Shown: piece by piece, positions 5,113-5,650 of the stretch
Numbering within the stretch: the first letter of the stretch is position 1
Layout: each line of letters starts with the position of its first letter
Assembly: GCA_963976395.1 (NCBI GenBank)
Contig: CAXBLG010000127.1
Location: forward strand, 1-5,650
Source: UBA11612 sp963976395
GTDB lineage: Bacteria; Pseudomonadota; Alphaproteobacteria; Rhodospirillales; Rhodospirillaceae
Length of the DNA stretch: 5,650 bases
Direction of reading: 5' to 3'
The notes under the pieces: model-generated
What the model saw: the letters and a program-made list of their open reading frames with translations, nothing else
Told to the model about the DNA's origin: nothing
The model's database searches: none
Position numbers and translations under genes: made by a program

Positions 5113-5126
5113 TTGATCTCTATCAA
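5113..5126 (-). promoter_or_regulatory. Perfect FNR/FixK/DNR-type operator upstream of the ferritin operon
   Basis: TTGAT-CTCT-ATCAA is a perfect 5-4-5 palindrome matching the TTGAT-N4-ATCAA consensus of the CRP/FNR family (FNR, FnrL, FixK, ANR, DNR). Its centre is about 75 bp upstream of the TTG start of the ferritin-like gene. If it works as a class II activator site (centre near -41.5), the -10 box would be TACTGT (5090-5085), a poor three-of-six match, with transcription starting near 5078. A better -10, TATAAG (5067-5062), would start transcription inside the ribosome binding site and is less plausible. The site also lies downstream of the promoter at 5194-5222, where it could repress. 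No convincing + strand gene shares it. Confidence 0.65.
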
Positions 5127-5193
5127 TGAATGCGCAGCGCGGGTGCGACGGCGTGATTGGCACGGTAAACAGCATTTGGTTGAGATTGCAGGA

Positions 5194-5222
5194 ATTATAG
5201 CGGCGCGACGGACACGTGAAAA
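5194..5222 (-). promoter_or_regulatory. Possible sigma70 promoter with perfect TATAAT, distal to the operon
   Basis: On the minus strand TTTTCA (5222-5217, four of six) and TATAAT (5199-5194, six of six) are separated by 17 bp. Transcription would start near 5187, about 140 nt before the ferritin-like start codon, and the FNR-type operator would lie at roughly +61 to +74. It could supply basal expression of the ferritin-dioxygenase operon. Confidence 0.45.
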
Positions 5223-5274
5223 TAGTTGCAAGCATTCTTCAGCGCTATCTCATCCGCGCACTCTCGCCGGCTCA

Positions 5275-5466
5275 ACCTATCGTCTGTTCTTTCAGTAAAT
5301 AGAACATACGCTTTAAGGGAGACAGGCCGTTATTGGAAAGGGGCTTGTATTCTTTGTCGCAGACAGCAGAAACCTGCATTTCATATCCATTTTGTGCATC
5401 ATAGGCACGATTATGACGTGATAGTATGTTCGCTATTGCTGTGCTGTCTGTTGGTAGTCCATTCAT
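5275..5466 (-). CDS. Doubtful 63-aa ORF downstream of the HRDC helicase gene
   Basis: An open frame from ATG at 5466 (a TTG one codon earlier is possible) to TGA at 5272-5274, 29 bp behind the stop of the helicase gene on the same strand. The product (MNGLPTDSTAIANILSRHNR onward, ending KRMFYLLKEQTIG) resembles no family I know, has no signal peptide or membrane helix, and has no ribosome binding site before its start. It may be a degraded remnant or a chance ORF. If it is not a gene, 5223-5494 holds nothing else that I can identify. Confidence 0.2.
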
Positions 5467-5494
5467 CAAGAGCCGATTTTATTAAACTACTCGG

Positions 5495-5650
5495 TTACCT
5501 GCCATCAATTTCAGCAATGGCCCGCAAGAAACTCGCTCCAAATTCGTTAAGTTTTTTTGGCCCAACTCCATTAATTCCAGACATGTCATCAAGTGTTGAT
5601 CTGCCCCCTATGAAGTGGTCCTCCCTAAGGTATGGTTTTGCCATGAAGGA
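5495..5650 (-). CDS. recQ: RecQ-type DNA helicase, C-terminal HRDC end (5' part outside)
   Basis: The last 51 codons of a minus-strand gene that enters from the right edge and stops at TAA (5497-5495). The visible piece contains STLDDMSGINGVGPKKLNEF followed by GASFLRAI, the closing part of an HRDC domain (residues 18-45 of the visible part): a hairpin-like GVGxxKLxxFG turn and final helix. In bacteria this at the extreme C-terminus is typical of ATP-dependent 3'-5' helicase RecQ, which acts in recombination and replication-fork repair. The helicase core and zinc-binding domain, which would settle the identity, are not in the window; another HRDC protein such as an RNase D relative is the alternative. 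No strong terminator follows. Confidence 0.65.
   Translation of the reverse strand, partial: SFMAKPYLREDHFIGGRSTLDDMSGINGVGPKKLNEFGASFLRAIAEIDGR

Noticed and set aside
5059..5175. A minus-strand 38-codon ORF upstream of the ferritin-like gene, as a possible leader peptide
   Set aside because: No ribosome binding site before its ATG, and it runs through the operator; more likely untranslated leader.
5095..5298. A + strand ORF of 67 codons over the ferritin operon's upstream region
   Set aside because: TTG start without a ribosome binding site; it overlaps the FNR-type box and the promoter and has no recognisable domain.

Overview
The window looks like chromosomal DNA of a Gram-negative proteobacterium, most likely an alphaproteobacterium of moderate GC (judged by eye, not computed). 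The pointers are a CbpA/CbpM pair of alphaproteobacterial flavour, an encapsulated-ferritin homologue very close to the Rhodospirillum rubrum protein as I remember it, an ETHE1-type persulfide dioxygenase and a perfect FNR/FixK-type operator. I cannot name a genus.

Left part (1-1772). The window opens inside a tRNA-Ser(GCU) gene on the + strand; only the anticodon arm onward is present. After a gap holding a 12-bp-period direct repeat comes a 407-residue secreted protein made of three copies of the Lipoprotein_15 / COG4315 repeat. It converges, 11 bp apart, with a small minus-strand gene of the HGGxSTG type. A tRNA 3' end followed by accessory-looking genes suggests an integration site, but no integrase is visible.

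Middle (1773-3994). Two small minus-strand genes are easily missed: a 41-residue single-helix membrane protein (1980-2105) with its own promoter, a strong ribosome binding site and a terminator, and a less certain 48-residue ORF (2246-2392) directly behind cbpM and in frame with it. The minus-strand operon cbpA-cbpM (3657 down to 2402, ATGA overlap) encodes a DnaJ-class co-chaperone / DNA-binding protein and its specific inhibitor. The roughly 340-bp gap before the next operon holds a heptanucleotide tandem repeat (CAGCGTA x5) and a 23-codon ORF with a good ribosome binding site.

Right part (3995-5650). A two-gene minus-strand operon encodes an EncFtn-family ferritin-like protein (TTG start, 95 aa) and an ETHE1-family persulfide dioxygenase (GTG start, 250 aa). 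The ferritin keeps the ferroxidase residues of encapsulated ferritins but ends before any encapsulin-targeting tail, and no encapsulin gene is in view. A perfect TTGAT-N4-ATCAA operator lies about 75 bp upstream, with another sigma70-like promoter further out. The pair therefore looks like an oxygen- or NO-responsive iron plus sulfane-sulfur module, and it is the most interesting thing here. The right edge is the C-terminal end of an HRDC-containing helicase, probably RecQ, with a doubtful 65-residue ORF behind it.
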